From: Flavobacterium gilvum
GTDB lineage: Bacteria > Bacteroidota > Bacteroidia > Flavobacteriales > Flavobacteriaceae
Length of the DNA stretch: 64,000 nucleotides
Direction of reading: 5' to 3'
Assembly: GCF_001761465.1 (NCBI RefSeq)
Contig: NZ_CP017479.1
Location: forward strand, 1 to 64,000
A model generated the notes under the pieces. It did no database searches. It was not told the origin of the DNA and saw only the letters and a program-made list of their open reading frames with translations. A program made the translations under genes and the position numbers. Positions 62,306 to 64,000 of this stretch are shown here, piece by piece; within the stretch, counting starts at the first letter, position 1, and every line of letters begins with the position of its first letter.

Positions 62306-64000
62306 ATGACAACAGGTAAAATTAATGTTTCGGTTGAAAACATCTTTCCCTTAATCAAGAAGTTCCTATACAGTGACCACGAAATTTTCTTGCGTGAATT
62401 GATTTCAAACGGAACCGATGCGACTTTGAAATTAAAACATCTCACTAGCATTGGTGAAGCCAAAGTTGAATATGGTTCTCCTATTATTGAAATTAAAATT
62501 GATAAAGAAGCAAAAAAACTTCACATTATAGACCAAGGTATTGGTATGACTGCCGATGAAGTAGAGAAATACATCAATCAGGTAGCGTTTTCTGGAGCTG
62601 AAGAATTCTTGGATAAATATAAAGATTCGGCAAAAGATTCAGGAATTATTGGTCATTTTGGACTTGGTTTTTATTCTGCTTTTATGGTTGCCGAAAAAGT
62701 GGAAATCATAACCAAATCCTACAAAGACGAACCTGCTGCACACTGGACATGCGACGGAAGTCCCGAGTTTACACTTGTAGCGGCTGACAAAACTGACAGA
62801 GGAACAGAAATTATTTTGCACATCGCCGAAGATTCTCTTGAATTTTTAGAGGAATTTAAAATTTCTGGTTTGTTGACTAAGTACAACAAATTTATGCCTA
62901 TTCCGATTAAATTTGGAACAAAAACAGAAACACTTCCAAAACCTGAGGACGCTCCGGAAGATTACAAACCTGAAACAATCGAAGTTGACAACATCGTAAA
63001 TAATCCAAATCCTGCCTGGACAAAACAACCTTCAGAATTAACAGATGCTGATTACAAAGATTTCTACCGTGAAATGTATCCGATGCAGTTTGAGGAGCCT
63101 TTGTTCCACATTCATTTGAATGTTGATTATCCTTTTAACTTAACCGGTATTTTGTATTTTCCAAAATTAAGCGGTGATTTACAAATTCAGAAAGACAAAA
63201 TTCAATTGTACCAAAATCAGGTTTTTGTAACGGATAATGTTGAAGGAATCGTACCTGAATTCCTTATGATGCTTCGTGGTGTAGTTGATTCTCCAGATAT
63301 TCCACTGAACGTTTCCCGTTCTGGATTGCAAGCTGATGGTGCTGTGAAGAAAATTTCAAACTACATCACTCGTAAAGTTGCCGATAAATTGAAATCTTTG
63401 TTCAACGAAAACAGAGAAGATTTTGAGAAAAAATGGAATGACATCAAAATCGTTTTGGAATACGGAATGCTTTCTGAAGATAAGTTCTATGAAAAAGCAG
63501 GAGCATTTGTATTGTACCCAACTGTTGATGATACTTATTTTACTCTTGATGAATTGAAAGAGAAAATCAAAGAAAACCAAACGGATAAAGACGGAAAAGT
63601 TGTTGTGCTATACGCCGGAAACAAGGAAGCACAACACTCTTATATAGAAATTGCAAAAGATAAAGGTTACGAGGTATTGCTTCTAGACTCCCCGATTATC
63701 TCGCATTTGATTCAAAAAATTGAAGGCGATAACAGCGGATTGCATTTTGTTCGTGTGGATTCTGACCATATTGACAACTTAATCAAGAAAGAAGATGCTG
63801 CTATTTCTAAATTATCTGAAGAAGAAAAAGAAAGCCTGAAAACGGTTCTTGAAACGATTGTTCCAAAACAAACCTACACGGTTCAATTGGAAGCTTTGGC
63901 AAGTGACTCGGCTCCATTTATAATCACGCAACCGGAATTTATGCGAAGAATGAAAGAAATGAGCCAAACCGGTGGCGGCGGAATGTTTGGTATGAGCAAT
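62306..64000 (+). CDS. htpG: Molecular chaperone HtpG (Hsp90), partial at the window edge
   Basis: 565 codons from the ATG at 62306 to the window end; the family is about 625 aa, so about 60 C-terminal residues are missing. The N-terminal ATPase shows LRELISNGTDA, DQGIGM, GHFGLGFYSAFMVA and TEI; the middle domain has FPLNV-type VSRSGLQ (NVSRSGLQAD). The last visible part, SQTGGGGMFGM, is a glycine/methionine-rich stretch within the C-terminal dimerisation region. HtpG assists folding of late intermediates under stress. The start agrees with the usual N-terminus. Confidence 0.97.
   Translation, partial: MTTGKINVSVENIFPLIKKFLYSDHEIFLRELISNGTDATLKLKHLTSIGEAKVEYGSPIIEIKIDKEAKKLHIIDQGIGMTADEVEKYINQVAFSGAEEFLDKYKDSAKDSGIIGHFGLGFYSAFMVAEKVEIITKSYKDEPAAHWTCDGSPEFTLVAADKTDRGTEIILHIAEDSLEFLEEFKISGLLTKYNKFMPIPIKFGTKTETLPKPEDAPEDYKPETIEVDNIVNNPNPAWTKQPSELTDADYKDFYREMYPMQFEEPLFHIHLNVDYPFNLTGILYFPKLSGDLQIQKDKIQLYQNQVFVTDNVEGIVPEFLMMLRGVVDSPDIPLNVSRSGLQADGAVKKISNYITRKVADKLKSLFNENREDFEKKWNDIKIVLEYGMLSEDKFYEKAGAFVLYPTVDDTYFTLDELKEKIKENQTDKDGKVVVLYAGNKEAQHSYIEIAKDKGYEVLLLDSPIISHLIQKIEGDNSGLHFVRVDSDHIDNLIKKEDAAISKLSEEEKESLKTVLETIVPKQTYTVQLEALASDSAPFIITQPEFMRRMKEMSQTGGGGMFGMSN

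Overview
The window is low-GC DNA packed with Bacteroidota core genes and looks like the dnaA-proximal end of a Flavobacterium-type chromosome. dnaA starts at base 13, so the sequence was probably linearised at dnaA. Pointers to the phylum are: many TAnnTTTG (-7 type) promoter boxes, little Shine-Dalgarno signal, DUF5683 next to parAB, a lepB with an N-terminal membrane domain, TonB-dependent outer-membrane barrels with a carboxypeptidase-like N-terminal domain, TlpA-type thioredoxins, a Nif3 protein with an insert, and typical flavobacterial intergenic palindromes. I see no rRNA, tRNA, CRISPR array, phage or insertion sequence with a transposase.

Layout. 0-8 kb: dnaA, a low-molecular-weight phosphatase, an RsmI-type methyltransferase, a pectate lyase lipoprotein behind a LacI-like palindrome, a secreted TPR-like protein, an aminotransferase and a short-chain reductase. 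8-13 kb: a co-directional parA-parB-DUF5683-dapB-lepB-wbqC run. 13-20 kb (minus strand): nuclease-fold membrane protein, two rhomboids and mutL, then ribH and a membrane TPR protein. 20-28 kb (plus): amidase, recF, rhodanese-thioredoxin fusion, DUF2461, murB, glycosyltransferase coupled to an ECF sigma factor, and a TonB protein. 28-40 kb: M48 protease, lipA, gap, hybrid histidine kinase, then lpxK and purine nucleoside phosphorylase on the minus strand with a toxin-antitoxin pair wedged in front of lpxK, then Nif3, a coiled-coil protein with a degenerate zinc ribbon, a hydrolase and rluF. 40-50 kb (minus): TlpA thioredoxin, outer-membrane barrel, a GntR-ABC transporter operon ending in a frameshifted gene, folD and ffh. 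50-64 kb: a small secreted protein, argS, TonB-dependent receptor, fabH, S9 peptidase, orphan ABC ATPase, OmpA and lipocalin lipoproteins, and htpG, which runs off the right edge.

The gene content is mostly ordinary housekeeping. The most unusual signals are structural: (1) the toxin-antitoxin module sits between two copies of the first 30 bases of lpxK (28/30 identical), as if it had been inserted at the lpxK start with duplication of that start; (2) two intergenic regions about 16 kb apart carry the same three-layer nested palindromic repeat, whose outer hairpin shows a compensatory base-pair change and whose innermost palindromes have been exchanged; (3) a 170-bp element with perfect 29-bp inverted ends lies upstream of mutL; (4) a near-identical 30-bp block lies upstream of both the amidase gene and recF; and (5) the C4 zinc-ribbon protein has lost all four cysteines. 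I found no clear new defence or metabolic system.
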